A stretch of 64,000 nucleotides of DNA from Sipunculus nudus (taxonomy: Eukaryota; Annelida; Sipuncula; Golfingiida; Sipunculidae): contig CM049313.1 of assembly GCA_026874595.1 (NCBI GenBank), forward strand, positions 10,225,508 to 10,289,507. Direction: 5' to 3'. The translations under genes were made by a program, and so were the position numbers. The notes under the pieces were generated by a model. That model had not been told where the DNA came from. It did no database searches and was given only the letters and a program-made list of their open reading frames with translations. Positions within the stretch are counted from its first letter, which is position 1, and each line of letters starts with the position of its first letter. Shown here piece after piece: positions 50,062 through 63,331 of the stretch.

Positions 50062-51205
50062 TTGCATGCATGCCATAAGTTAAGACAAGAAGATCTATTT
50101 AAAAATACCGGTGTTTGGCATTATGTCCGACTGTTTAATTAACTTTTGAGTGACAAAAATGGGAATTCCGTTTCGCGCTATTGGTCATTTTCCTAATATT
50201 CCTAAGCAACAATTCTGTTTGACAATTCGACAACAGCTATACCGTTGTATTGCACTTGTAAAGCACCAACCGTGTCCTAACCAGTGCTGTCAACACATAC
50301 TCACGTGCGTATGTCTCACGCCAGGTGTAGCCTCATTTTATAATTAAATGTATTAAATTAAGCATATAGTTAATTATTTATCCGTTTTGGGATGGATTAA
50401 ATGAAAGAAAACAAAAAAGGATAGTTTTACAATTAATGTACACAATCAAGCAAAATTGCTAAATAAGGACGTTTTGAAATTCCCTAAAAGTGACTAAAAA
50501 GTGAGGGGGACAATTTATGTGTTGTACCCCCATGGGTAAAAAATGTGGGGAACACGTCCCCCCTGTCCCCCACCTTTCGACGCCCATGCAATATAGTCAC
50601 CCCCCCCCCCCCCCCCCCATTATTTGCCAGTGATAAATTTTAATTGTGTAAAATTAACTGAAATATATAAATATCTTTAAACATTTTATATGGGCTTTTG
50701 GCCTCAAAGGTATAAGGATATGTACCTATATACGAAATAGTTTGTTTTTCACACAGCTAGCCGTCTCCCACACCCTCCCTTACCTGTGTTTCGCCATGCA
50801 GGATTTCTCCCTGGTCAGTATCCCTCTACGGGCACGTTCTATTGAGATTCTTGTCAGCGTTTTGGCCTTTCGTTCAAGCACACATACATATATTGATCGA
50901 TACATCGATCAAAAGAATCTGTTATAATTTCATTGATTAACTGAGACGGAAATTATCTTCATAGGTAAGGTGAATTTGGGCCTTATTGTAAAATAACGCC
51001 GTTCCATTCTAAATATACACCTACATTTTTTATGACTCTTTAATATAATTAAACGTGACAATTGGATGGACCTCCGGCCGCCGCAATTCATTAACACATT
51101 TGTAGGCTTAAATCTGTCTAGACTATACAACAACTGGCAAAAAGAAAAGGCTGTTATTAACCAGTTACAAATGATAAGTAATAATCATAGCTTAACAATA
51201 AATAA

Positions 51206-51248
<43 letters not shown>

Positions 51249-51699
51249 AAAATTTAATTTAGGCCTAAATGTCAAGCTTTAAAGTTCCTACGCAAAGGCA
51301 TATAGAATAGGCCTATATATAGGGGCCTACTATTTATAAACAGTTGAGCACAAATTTAGTTACATCTTTTTTTTTACTCCCCCCGCCACTGAAAAAATTA
51401 ATGGATAGGGTTAGTTTCACTGATAAATTCAGGCGCGAAAATACTCTATTTGGCAAGCGCCTAGAACTGTTTTTGCAGAACTTGGACCAAGGATCACACG
51501 TTGCCGCCTTCTCGGCAGAATTCGTAAATCTACGATATTCGCCGAGGATACCCGAAGATAAAGCGTGGAGTTCCGGTTCGGCCGTCTCTTTTACCCAGGC
51601 TTATCGATGGATGGTAGAGACAAGTAACTGTCATTGCACAACTCGACACAAACAAGGAGAAATCAAGCCAGGCCCGCGACCCAGATAGACAAAGGCATT

Positions 51700-51740
51700 G
51701 CGAAATCACTATATAAGAATTCTCATTGGGTGACGGCCTC
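51700..51740 (+). promoter_or_regulatory. Possible core promoter of the CCCH zinc-finger gene
   Basis: TATATAAG at 51710-51717 is followed by CATTGGGTGACG. The segment 51440-51884 is less AT-rich than its surroundings, and a strong donor (CAC then GTAAGT) at 51885 fits the end of a 5' UTR exon. Promoter use is inferred from sequence only. Confidence 0.35.
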
Positions 51741-51884
51741 AGCCTTGTCAGTATATAGCCGTGTCACGACGGGATTTAACACAGAGACGAGAGACCCACC
51801 CACCTTTGGTCCCGTACGGCGTACCGCAACAACTGTCTTCACAGTCAGCCGAGGCCAAGTACCATCTTTTTATTGCCAAAACAC
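51740..51884 (+). other. Probable non-coding first exon (5' UTR) of the CCCH zinc-finger gene
   Basis: It ends at a consensus GTAAGT donor. The next acceptor-supported exon starts at 53311, four bases before the first ATG of the zinc-finger frame. The 5' boundary is a guess from the TATA-like box. Confidence 0.4.
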
Positions 51885-53314
51885 GTAAGTGCTGTATTTA
51901 AATATAACTATTATTTTTTTATAATATTTTACAGACATATTCCTTACTAATCTAAAGGTGTTGTCATATTATATATTATATATTATATATAGTAATATAT
52001 CAGATGTATTGATGGCTGTAAATATAATTTATAAATAATATTTTGATTGAATATTTTTACTTAATTTATTATTAATAATAATGTTAATAATAATTGATTA
52101 ATATTGTTATGCTTAAGTCTTTTTCATAAGTTTATGCTAAATAAAGTAGTATTTGTAGATTTATTTTACAAAGTAATGGTTTGTTAAACGTTTGTTATAT
52201 TTGGTCACTTTTTCCTATTTGTTGAATATGTTCAGGTTGTTGCAATGATTTTTGAACAGGAAATATTGTACTCTTATCAAATAATAAGCTGTGTTTCACT
52301 TCCACATGTTACTACTCCATTTGTTACGGGTTCATTACTGAAATAGGAATTAAGTTACGGGTATATCCTCTAACGGAAATGTGTAGCAAGGGTACATTGG
52401 GATCTTTGCAAAATAAAGGGAGAAACCGGAGACAATTAAGCAAATTTCTTACCAGTAATGGCTAATAAACTGTTCTGGAGCAAAAAAATAAATAATGTAG
52501 TGTTCTTATAAGGAAATTGCTAAGATTTCAGCTCCTGTTGATTTTCTGGAGCCTGCCATGCTGTCATGTTTATCTTTTGTCACATGACCTTGTCCTTGAC
52601 TTTACTGATATGAGAAAAGTTGTCATATGTTTAATGTTCAAAATAAATTATGGTGAATATTCGTTCCATTAGCAAATTTATTAAAAACTTAAAAGATATA
52701 GCCATAAACTTACAAGGGTCATATTGAAGCAGCATATTTTCATCAGCTCTTAACCATATTTCATGAACTAAGATGTTTTGGAACAGATTTATTTACAACA
52801 AATATAATTTAAATGCTCTGATACACCAAAAAGGTCAGGTCATGGGTGACCAGAGTTCATGCCTTAGCAATATGGCTGTGGCAGTGAAGGTCTTCTGCTC
52901 TTCTCTTCATGATAACATGCTGTTATATCATAACCAGGACACTCCACATGTATGACAACTGAGAAATAAAGCAAAGATAGGTAAAGTGAACATAATTTAA
53001 GCTGCATCTTATCCTTAATGACTCTTTTATTGGTTCCTTCTGGTATACCAAAAAGACAGCTGCGCAAAATCATTAGACCATATTCAAGAAGGAGTATGGA
53101 GCCCGGGTTCCATGATGTGTAATTCTCAGCCTTGCACCAAGACAACTCCATATACCCAGCTATTATGAAATTAGGGTAAATTTATTGTAGTCACTCTCCA
53201 AGGTCACAGTGTCTCTGGCTAGAATATCTTCCCCAGCAAACAGATGCCTACAGAAATCTTGACTTTAATGGATATTAAAAAGGATTAAAGTTGAAATATT
53301 GTACTTGTAGGATC

Positions 53315-54367
53315 ATGTTGGCAGCATCTGGTTCTGGCAGCGCATCCAGCAGTGAGCTGCAGGGGGCTCCAGCTCCATCAAGCACAGGCAGGGAGCGTCG
53401 TCAGAAATGCCACTTCTTCAATACCGCCAAAGGCTGCAGGCGAGGGGACAGTTGTCCATATAAACATGTAGCAAAAGAACCTAAAAGGCAGGAGGATTCT
53501 GGGAATAATCAATCTCAGGCCGAAGCAACCAGCAAAACAGATCCTGATGAAACAGCACTGGAACAGACTGAAGCACAAGGTCAAAACAGCAGTCAGCAGT
53601 CAGGGCAAGCTGGACTGGAAACGGTGGAAGACCAAGTTGACTCTAGTCACAATCAGGACAGTTCTAGTCAGGTTACAAGAAAAAGAAATGTTTCAGAATC
53701 TTCAAAAGACAGCCCAACTCTTGGTGTATGCAGATATTATGCCAGGACTAAAAGATGTAGATTTGGTCAGCGTTGTAGATTTGCTCATGTGTATCAAGAG
53801 AAACAAAATGTAAGTGAAATATCAGAGAAAGCAACCCAGCAATCAGCTGCTGATGATAAGCAAGAAGCTGCTGCAGAGGTTGATGAACAGAAAGATGAAG
53901 CTGTAAGGAAAGATGAAAAGAAACATTCAGAATCTGATGATGCTGGAAAGAAAAGTCAGAATAAACCAAAAAGGCCCTGTAGGTATTTCAAATCTGGGTA
54001 TTGTGCCATGGGTGAAAGGTGCCGTTTTTGGCATCCTCCTGATATAATGGATATCAATGCCAGTGATGCAGCAACAGAACAGACAGCAACAAACCCTCCT
54101 GAGCCAGCCCTTCCAGTAGAACATCCACAGAGGGAAAGACAGAACAGACCTGGTCGAGGCCGGGGTAACCATAGAAACCAGGGTCCTGTTAGACCGGAGG
54201 GTATGTTACGGTATTCATTGTCCAATCTGACCAAGGACGAGATGAGAGATCTGAGATCAACAGAAATAACTCAGCTAAAGAAAAGGTTTCCCAAGACCCA
54301 AACCCTCTGTGATGAGGAAGGAAAAGAATTCTACCAAATACTTTTTGTACCAACAGACCCAGACTGG
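53315..54367 (+). CDS. CCCH protein coding exon 1 (three CCCH fingers)
   Basis: 351 codons, MLAASGSGSASSSEL to PTDPDW. Acceptor ACTTGTAG at 53310 and donor GTAAGT at 54368, phase 0. An in-frame ATG at 53291 lies upstream of the acceptor and is therefore intronic. All three CCCH fingers are in this exon. Confidence 0.95.
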
Positions 54368-57300
54368 GTAAGTGAGACAGAGACTAAGAGCTAAGAACAA
54401 CATTTTAATGTCCTCCTGTAATGATATGATTGAGCAGTCTACATTTTGTCTGATATGCTGTGGTTACAGTGCACCCTCCTCACATAGTGGTTATACATTG
54501 CGGTCGTTACAAATCTCCATTATAAACCGACTTTTTTCGGAGTCTTAACAACAGGGCTGGCAGAAGGTAAAGAAACAGACAAATGAGAGCAGGTTGTTGC
54601 TGATTTAAAACTTGGGAATTGGATGCACAATGGGATACCCAACACTCATTGGTCTGATTACAGTTGCTTGCCTCGTGCAAGCCCTGGTGGTGACACCCGG
54701 GGAATCTTGCTATACCAAGCAGCAGTTAAAACAAAGGAGATCTAGAACCAGTGCAGTGTATAACTGCTGTACAGTCCAGTAATTTTTCATTTTCTGGGAA
54801 GTGTCCATTGCTGCAGTATAATTAAACCTAAAAATAGTAAAAAGTGACAAATTCCTAATATCAACTGAGTTTGCTAATGACTTTTACAAGTGTATGTTGA
54901 ATTAATTTTGCATATGAGTATGGTTTTTCTGCTCAAATAGTTAATATTCATGACAATAATATGTAATGCCTGTTATGTTAAGAAATACAGACAATCCAAT
55001 TACTTGTTTGCTTTTTTAATTTGTAAATATACATTTGCAAACTCAAGTGTCTGGTGAAACCAGTAGTGTAAATTGTTTGGCTCCACAGTTTCTTTCAGAA
55101 ATAATAAATATTACTTTTTCTTACAGCCATTTGACGTGAAAGAAGTACTAATGTTGGTCAACTTCCCTGAGGAATATCCAGAGGAGGTGAGGCAAACGCA
55201 CAAAGCAAACCTCAACACTGTCACATTAATCTCTCCAAGCAGTGATTTTTGTACTACAAATATCCATTTAGTGTACCATAGTGTCCGACACATTGTCCTT
55301 TCAGTTTATGATACACTTTAATTAGAGTATGGTAGAGGAAAATGTCTCTTGCAGCATATATTACCAGATAGTACCAGATAAAGTTACACCTGTGTGATAA
55401 AACCATATATTGGCCACCTTGCCAAAGTTGCTCTTAATTCACAGGTATTCTTATTAGACAGCTTACCTATAACCAGTGGGAATACTGTGGTTCACTTGAA
55501 GTTAGTCTTATTAGACAGGTGGTCTTTCAGACGGGTTCCTTTTTGGTAACAAAACTTGTAGCCATTGTGCCTTAAATCTACAGAAGGTGCTTTTTGTAAT
55601 TTATAGCCAGTTTTCTTATATTCTGGAATACAAATCACAAATTTTTAAAAATGTAGCAATGAAAATGGTTAAGTGTTTGAATGTAGCTATGAAAAAAGTC
55701 AAGTATTGAATGCAGCAATGGAAATGGTTGAGTGTTTGAATGCAGCAGTGAAATGGTTGAGTATATGACAGCAGTTAGACATGGGATTAACTGTGTAACT
55801 TTTGGTTATATTTTAGAGAGGTCTGTTGGTAGTCTGCATTGTAAGCTCTAAAAGTTGCTGGTATCAATAGCAAAAGCATCTGTTAAGAATGAAATTATCA
55901 GAAAATTTATTATAATAAATAATTGTAAATGAGTATCAGTGAATCAGCACCAGTGTTGCCTTCATTATTATCATTTCTTAGTATAGATTTTACTTTGTGT
56001 ACTGGTTTGTTATGGCATAATGTTTTTGTATTCACAGATGATGGATGTTACGTTTCCTGAGGATGAGAACGTACCAGACAGGATCCGCAGGTTAGAACTG
56101 ACATCATTTAAGTCATAATGCAGGGTTTCAATGTTAATTAATCGCTAAATTTTGTGTATTTTGTTACAATAATATACAAATCATGACTCAAACAAAATCA
56201 CGTTGAACTACACCAGTGTAATATCGAAGCTCTCAATAACCAGTCACACCAGAAGATATGTATGTTTCATCTTTTAAAGTTATTTCAAATTTAGATCTAT
56301 TCTTTCTACTTATTTTTAGCTCAGCTGACTATAAGTCATCTGAGCTATAGTCGTGGTCCATTGTCCGTCGTCCGTCCGTCCGTAGATGTGGCACGTTTTG
56401 AAACCGTAAGACCTAGGAATCCAAAATTCAGCATAATGTTAGATGTCCCCAAGATCTCCTACCAAGCCGAAAACTGGGTCTTTGCAACTTCGTTCCTTTG
56501 AGAAATTAAGGAAAAACCTCAATTTTTTATTAAGAACCTATTTTCACACTTCAGGACTGCCTAATATCAAAACCACTCATCTTTTTTTCCTCATATTTAC
56601 CATAAATATTCCTCTATATAGTTCCTATGTACATGCCAGAAATTATGTCTGTATTATTTAATTTAAAAAAGTTATGGGCCCAAACATAATGCATTTTGTA
56701 AAAAATCAGGAAAGATATTTGATCACTTAACACAAAAAATGTAAAAGCTGTCGACCTTTTTTCCAGTAATATAACTTGAATTAATCAAAATTAAATTGTA
56801 TACCCAAAATTAGATGAAAATCTTTTAAATTTTCTAAAATATTAATAAAAATAAAAAATTGGTACCTTAAATTTTGCCCAACTTTGACCATGGCACGGTT
56901 TTTTCCTGTAAGTACTGTGGATTTAATTTTCACAGCATGTTTTTGTTAGCATTTCAACTGTTAACACCAAAAATTTGAAACCAGTTGATCAAAAACTGTA
57001 GATTTTAATAAGTTTTCAAGCACCATGTACCATATTGTTTACATCAAGCTAGTGTTATGCAGTTTGCAAGAGCTCAGCTCCCCAGCGTCAGCTCTTCGTT
57101 CCTTAAATTCGGCATACAGTTAGATGTCTCCAAAATCCCCTACCATGCCAAGAATTTGGTCACTAGGACTTAATACTTTCGAGATATTAATGAAAAACTT
57201 CTTTTTTCCATTAAAAACCCATTGTTACACTTCAAGACTGCCTAATATCAAAACCACTGATCTGACTTTAATCATAAATAATATACATATTTTTCTTTCT

Positions 57301-60300
57301 CTATGCACATGCCAGAATGATGTCAGTATTGCGTAATTGTTTTAAGTTATGGGCCCAAACATAATGCACTTTGTAAAAAATCAAGAAATATATTTACTCC
57401 CTTAACAAGGGCATTGCAGAAACTAGAGATTTTTTTGTCAGGGATGTAACATTATTTAATAAAGATTCAATGGAATACCCAAAATTAGTTCTGAATTTTT
57501 CAAATTTTATAAGTTATTAGTATAAATATAAAATTAGTACCTTAAATTTTGCCCAACTGTGACCATGGCACGTTTGTGTCCTGTGAGCACTGTTGATATA
57601 ATTTTCATATCATGCACACATTAGGATTTCAGCTTTTTAGTTTAGAAAGCTGAAAGAAATTGGCCAAAAATTGTAGCTTTTATTAATGTTTTTAATGAGA
57701 CCCTGTCAGACTTTAGCTCTCTCCAGCCCCTCTGGAGTCACCTGTATGTTGACCTTGTTGACCTTTCATCAAATTATGCACGCTTGAGGCGAGGCATACA
57801 GGAATCCAGGCAGCTTATGGCCAGCCACAGTTGATCCAGGTGTCCAACCCAACTCATCTATTAGTTTTAACCAACAACATAACAATAAACAAATTAATAA
57901 ATTTTTATTGGTTTTGAATAACAAATTAAAGAAAAATAGAAAAGGTATTTGTTAGTTTATAATAACAGGAAATTAACTTGCAGTTACTGATGATATAAGA
58001 ATCTTGTATCGATGGGTAGAATGTCACATATTCCAAATAACACCATGCAGTCACCTATGGCATTTTTCAGTTCAATTTTAATGATAAAGAAGTAAATCAT
58101 TCATTACTAATCATTATTTAGTAATTTTTGTAATTTTTTTTAATAAATAGTTAAACTCTTATATTATATGTTCTGCTTATAAGTTATATGGCCAAGTCAA
58201 AATTTGTGTGACAATAGTACTCCATTTGTTAATAAAATAAATGAAATCAATCCTCTTCCCTGTCTCCAAAGGTACTATCAAAATCATACATAAGCTAAAC
58301 AACAACAACTCATAATACAGCTTATATTTATTACCACACAAAACCAGCATGTGCCTCATTTCTAAATAATATTTTTTTATCATATATAACAGCTGAGCGT
58401 CGTGACCCATAGGTCCCTTGTTTTTTAAGAAATTTTACCATGATTAACTATTTGTTTCCTACCCACAAATTTATCCTTCTGCAATAAAAAGGATAAAAAT
58501 AAATGGGGAATAGCAGGATACAAGTGTTGGAAATATTATGATTACTGGTATATATTATATAATTTATATTTAATTACATTATTACATAAGATATTAAGGA
58601 TCAACCATGTTCATAACCTTTGTTATATATGAAGGATAATCCTGACTCTTAATGTTTTTATATTGAACACAGCCATATAAAGCAGAAAGCAAGGGATTGG
58701 GTGTCAACACGCCATGAAGCATTATCAAATGATGGCAAAGTGGAGCTGATGTTCAGGCCATTTATCAAGTGGCTTGATCGCCAAATCGAAGAAATATTTA
58801 CTGAAGGTTTGAGACAGGTAAGTTTGTTCTCAGTTCAATAAATCCGTAGAGTTCATGTACATGTATAAGATGTGGGCAGGCATTGGTTTGGGATGTTATC
58901 AGTTTTTAGCTCAGCTGGCAGAAAGTCATTTGAGCTATAGTGATCACTCTTTGTCCGTCGTCTGTCTGTTTGTTAACAGGGCACATATCATTACACATAT
59001 CGGTCTAGAAACTTCTAACTGAAAACCCATGGAGGTCCATAATAAATCTTCTTGGAAACATGAAATTAGACCACTATGACCTATATCCTCCAAGCTCTGG
59101 GTATTGCAAGTACCCCTCCCCCACATTAATTAAAAATTTGATACAAAAGCTCCAACATCTGATTAACTTATGTATTGATTGCCATGATTCTTTCCATATA
59201 TATTAATCAGATTGTGTTTCATCATTTCCTTAAGACTGGTGGCATCACCTGTATTTTTTCTAATTTTTATACATTTTTTTTCTCTATTTTTGAGACAGTC
59301 AGATGAACCAGTTCATCTGTTAACAGGGCATAAATTGTAATCATTAGGCTTAGAAACTTCTAACTTTACATCCAGGGAGGCCCTAGGCAAATCTCCTTGG
59401 AAACCTGGATTTAGTTCATGTTGACTTGTATTTTGCAAACTACAGTCTGAAAACATGATTTTGAGCACCCAGTCAGTCAGACATGGCACAAATTGTATCC
59501 ATTTGGCCTAGAATCTTCTAACATGACATTCATGCAGGTCCTTGGTAAATCTGCATGGCAAGCTGAAATTTGATCATGGTGACCTATATTTTGTGAACTA
59601 TGGGCCAAAAACATGATTTTTAGCACACTGAAAACCAGATGGGCCAAATTGTATCTGCTTACCCTAGGATGTTCCAATGTTATATACAGAGAAGTCTTGG
59701 GCAATCACCATGGAAAGCTGATATTAGGTCTTTGTGACCTGTATTACTGGCCAAAAACATTTTAAGCCCCAAGACAGTCAGACAGGGTACAAAACTTCTG
59801 TCTTGACATCTGGGAATGTCCTTAAAAAATGTGCATGGTCTTTTTACCTCAGCAGACTGCATACAAACAGGCTAGATTTCAATGGAATGGCTGGAAATAT
59901 TATTGTGAAACATTTTTTTTCTTGTTGATTTTGATGAACTTTAATAACTGCAGTTGAATGAGGATACCATCTACAAAATTTGCCTTCAGATGATAAAATA
60001 CTTTGGTGAATGTCTTCCGAGTCAGGAAGAACACAGAAAGACTGTATTGATGCCATTATCTTCTGGTAATAATCCTAAAAAGATATGTATGTGTGTCACA
60101 CGGTACTCCGTGTGGTTCCAGGTTGTTTAAATATGATAGAGCATTTTGATGTAAATTAAATCTGACTGCGGAAGGACACCCTGGTGCAAGTACACTCACG
60201 CCTAAAAAGTGAAACAACACCTTTTAACAGAAACAATATAATTAAAAGAAAAGATATGGCAAACGTTATACTCACACTATCAGAGCAAAGTAAATACCAT

Positions 60301-63282
60301 CACAGCTCTGGAGTAATTCCTATTATCTCACAGGAACAACTCGGGACACATAAAAGAGTCATATGACACACGTAAACACAAAGTTCTCCTCTGGGTGACG
60401 ACACAGACGCTGCATTAACAACACAACACACGAACAAGGAAGGTCTTTACGGCGCCCGCGAATCCAGTATCGCTCCAGTGAATATATTCAATACGCCGAT
60501 AGTCCGTTCAATCTGTCTGGCCTATGGCACGTGCACAGGCGTACGGCTCCAATCTGCCAAACGATTAGCAGTCAGGCTTCCGCCCCGCGTGGTCGATCCC
60601 GTAAACCACCCTACCTTCAGGACTCGGTGGTCCTGATACAAACAGTCTTACACAATCCATAGATTTCAGGTCCTGACAGCATGAGTATTCCCTCGTGGGA
60701 TATCACTGACCTGTTGCCGGCCCAGGACGTAGGATCCGGCCCTCCACTGAGACATCTGAACGCGTGGACGATAGTCTATTTTCCCGACGACTAAAAGCAG
60801 TTAATGGGCAACTTACACCCGCAACGAAGTCTGCACCAAGATTTCTGTCGGCTAACACTTGTCGACTGCCAGTACTTTCCCAGTACGCGCCTCTGAGGAG
60901 ACTTCGTCCCGCTACCTCGTCATGACATCAACAGCACCTCCGTACACACGCAGTTTTTAACAGATATCCCCCCGTTCCGCCCCTTTTGGGGTCTTATATA
61001 GTGATGCACCCGGTCAACCCCTGGCCTAGCCAATCGGCTCCAAGCTTACCCTCCAAACTACATTCCCGCCATTCCTAAACCACGGCGCACACCCGCCTAC
61101 GACATACAAAAGAACCTGAATTAAACCTGTTCTCTAAAATCGGCTTGTCACCGCTCTCTGGTGACATCACTAACCCAATTAAAAGAAAGTACACCGCATT
61201 GTCACCGTTCCCTGGTGACAATGTGTACCAAAATGTAGACAAAAGTGGTTGTCATGGTATCTCAATAATACAGTAGTCAGTTATATGATTATCACAACTG
61301 TCAGAAATAGTGATAATCCCAGATACCAGTTGTCTTCCCACCCTGCATGAGGAATAAGTCTGTCCTCACTGTATGGTAGTTCTGTGTTCATTCCAGTCCA
61401 TCTGGATCCCGTATTAAGTTTTGGCGTTCTGTGATATGAATTAAATTATATATGTCTGTGAAGGCAAGAGTCTGTTCTGATTTATTGGCCATTATGTGCT
61501 GCCATCTAATGGTACCACTATTGTATCTTTTGTTAAGAGATACATATATGAAGTATGGAGTAAAATAAACAAAAGATGAATTTATATTGGCCCCTATAAT
61601 GGGCTGGATTTAACCATCAAAGCAACCTTTTATATGACAGACAAATATATAGATGTTTATGGTCAAGTCCATAGTTCCTTGACAAGGGACCAGACTTATT
61701 GATATATGCAACATAGGTATTTTAAGAAAACTTCAAGAAAGAGAAAAATAGGAAATTTGAAGTATTTGGTGAATAAGCTAAAATTGTTTTATTGTATTGA
61801 TTTGTTTTTATATTATGTAATTTCAGTATAAGAGAGATCTGTTGGCCAAGGCAGCAGGGGTGGAATTTGTTTCGGCATCCCAGTTACAGGAACAGTATCC
61901 AGGAGGGGTTGCTGAAGAGGAAGAGGAGAGCTCTGAGGATGATGATGAAGATGATGATGACCTGGACAAGGAGAACATCCCACTGTCCATGCAGAACCGC
62001 CTTAAATTTGCGGAATATGAAGAAGATGATGAGGAAGATGCAGGGGATGGTGATGAAAGTCAGGATGATGGACCAAAGCCTGTAACATATGATCAGATAA
62101 AGAGAGGGACTGAGGTTAAGTTAAAGGAGTTAAAACTGCTGGAAAATGCTGCTACACTGCAAGCAACAAAAATAGGACTGGTTGTGCAATGTATACGATG
62201 CAAACAGCGAACAGAAATGACCACCCCGCCAGAGAGGGTGAATGGTGTTAAGTGCTTTCGCTGCAGCACTTCTCAGTTGGTGATTTTTCATTCATCAATA
62301 ATGCACCAGAACAGCTCCTTGCTTGGGTTCTTGGATCTTCAGGGATGCTCTGCCTTTGATCTCATCCTCCATGACTGCCATTTTGAAATCTCATGCCTTG
62401 AGTGTAACAAGAAAGCTAATATGGAGGTCAGTGATATTTCTTTTACATTTTATTCTACAACAAAAACACGAGTTCCTATGCCCTTAAAAAGTCCTAAAAA
62501 ATTTTAATTTTAAAATTCACTTCCTAAAAAGTTTTTTTTTTAATGAATTTTCAAAAAATCAGGGGAAAAATTATTCGCAGACTGTCTAAAAATGTCTCTC
62601 ATCCATGCTGGCTCTCTGTCATTAATTAGCAATGATTTAATGAATCTTGCCATCACAGTTTGTGCTGAAAAATATCCAAAGTCATAGGGATGGGGGATAA
62701 TGAATTTTTGTTTTAGGTTATGATAAAGTCATGAAAATCTGATCTTCTGGTATTGTAGGAACCCTGAAACATAGCATAGCCATACATTCAGTAATATAAT
62801 AAAACGCACTGTCATACATATCTATGGAGAGGTCAGTGTTACAAATACTGTTTATGCAATCTGCCCGCTTTTAGCAAATGCCAGTTTATGCCTAAATTGA
62901 TGGATCTGTATATTGAATTAAATCATCACCAAAATATTGGATTAATGATTTATGCATGTTATCCAAACTGGTTCCTTGATACTTAATTCCAGTCATCTTG
63001 AGTAATCCTGCATACCAAACGCAGGTGAAACAAATGATTCTCCATAGTGGGGTACTGGGGTTGGGTTGGAATGGGTAATGAACACCATAGTTCAGCATTG
63101 TAGCTTAGGGCTAGAATACCTGACTTTTAACAGTGTTGTGATTCCATGCCTTATTCAGCCCGTTAACAGAAACCATTGAACAACTCTGTGCCCTTCAAAC
63201 TTGGGACTGAATAGATTTTTCTGATGAATTGGCAATATTACATGTGTTGGTTATCTTCCAATAATAGCTACCTGGGTAGTCA

Positions 63283-63331
<49 letters not shown>

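Larger units (their letters stand above)
44500..51400. other. Repeat-rich intergenic DNA, no gene supported
   Basis: It contains the poly-G at 44579, (TA)n tracts at 44885 and 48870, a (GA)n at 46519-46551, the G/CA/TA/C composite at 47198-47294, a diverged direct repeat (about 47410-47600 and 48390-48600), the hAT-like MITE at 49863 and a poly-C at 50598. The longest frame (46918-47607) reads through microsatellites and is rejected. Confidence 0.5.

Noticed and set aside
50930-51133. Minus-strand 67-codon frame with a basic composition.
   Set aside because: I considered a retrotransposon remnant, but no reverse-transcriptase or C-terminal motif could be pointed to.
53378-54234. Open frames in other phases over the CCCH exon.
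   Set aside because: Shadows of the zinc-finger frame, which is supported by three intact CCCH fingers and splice sites.
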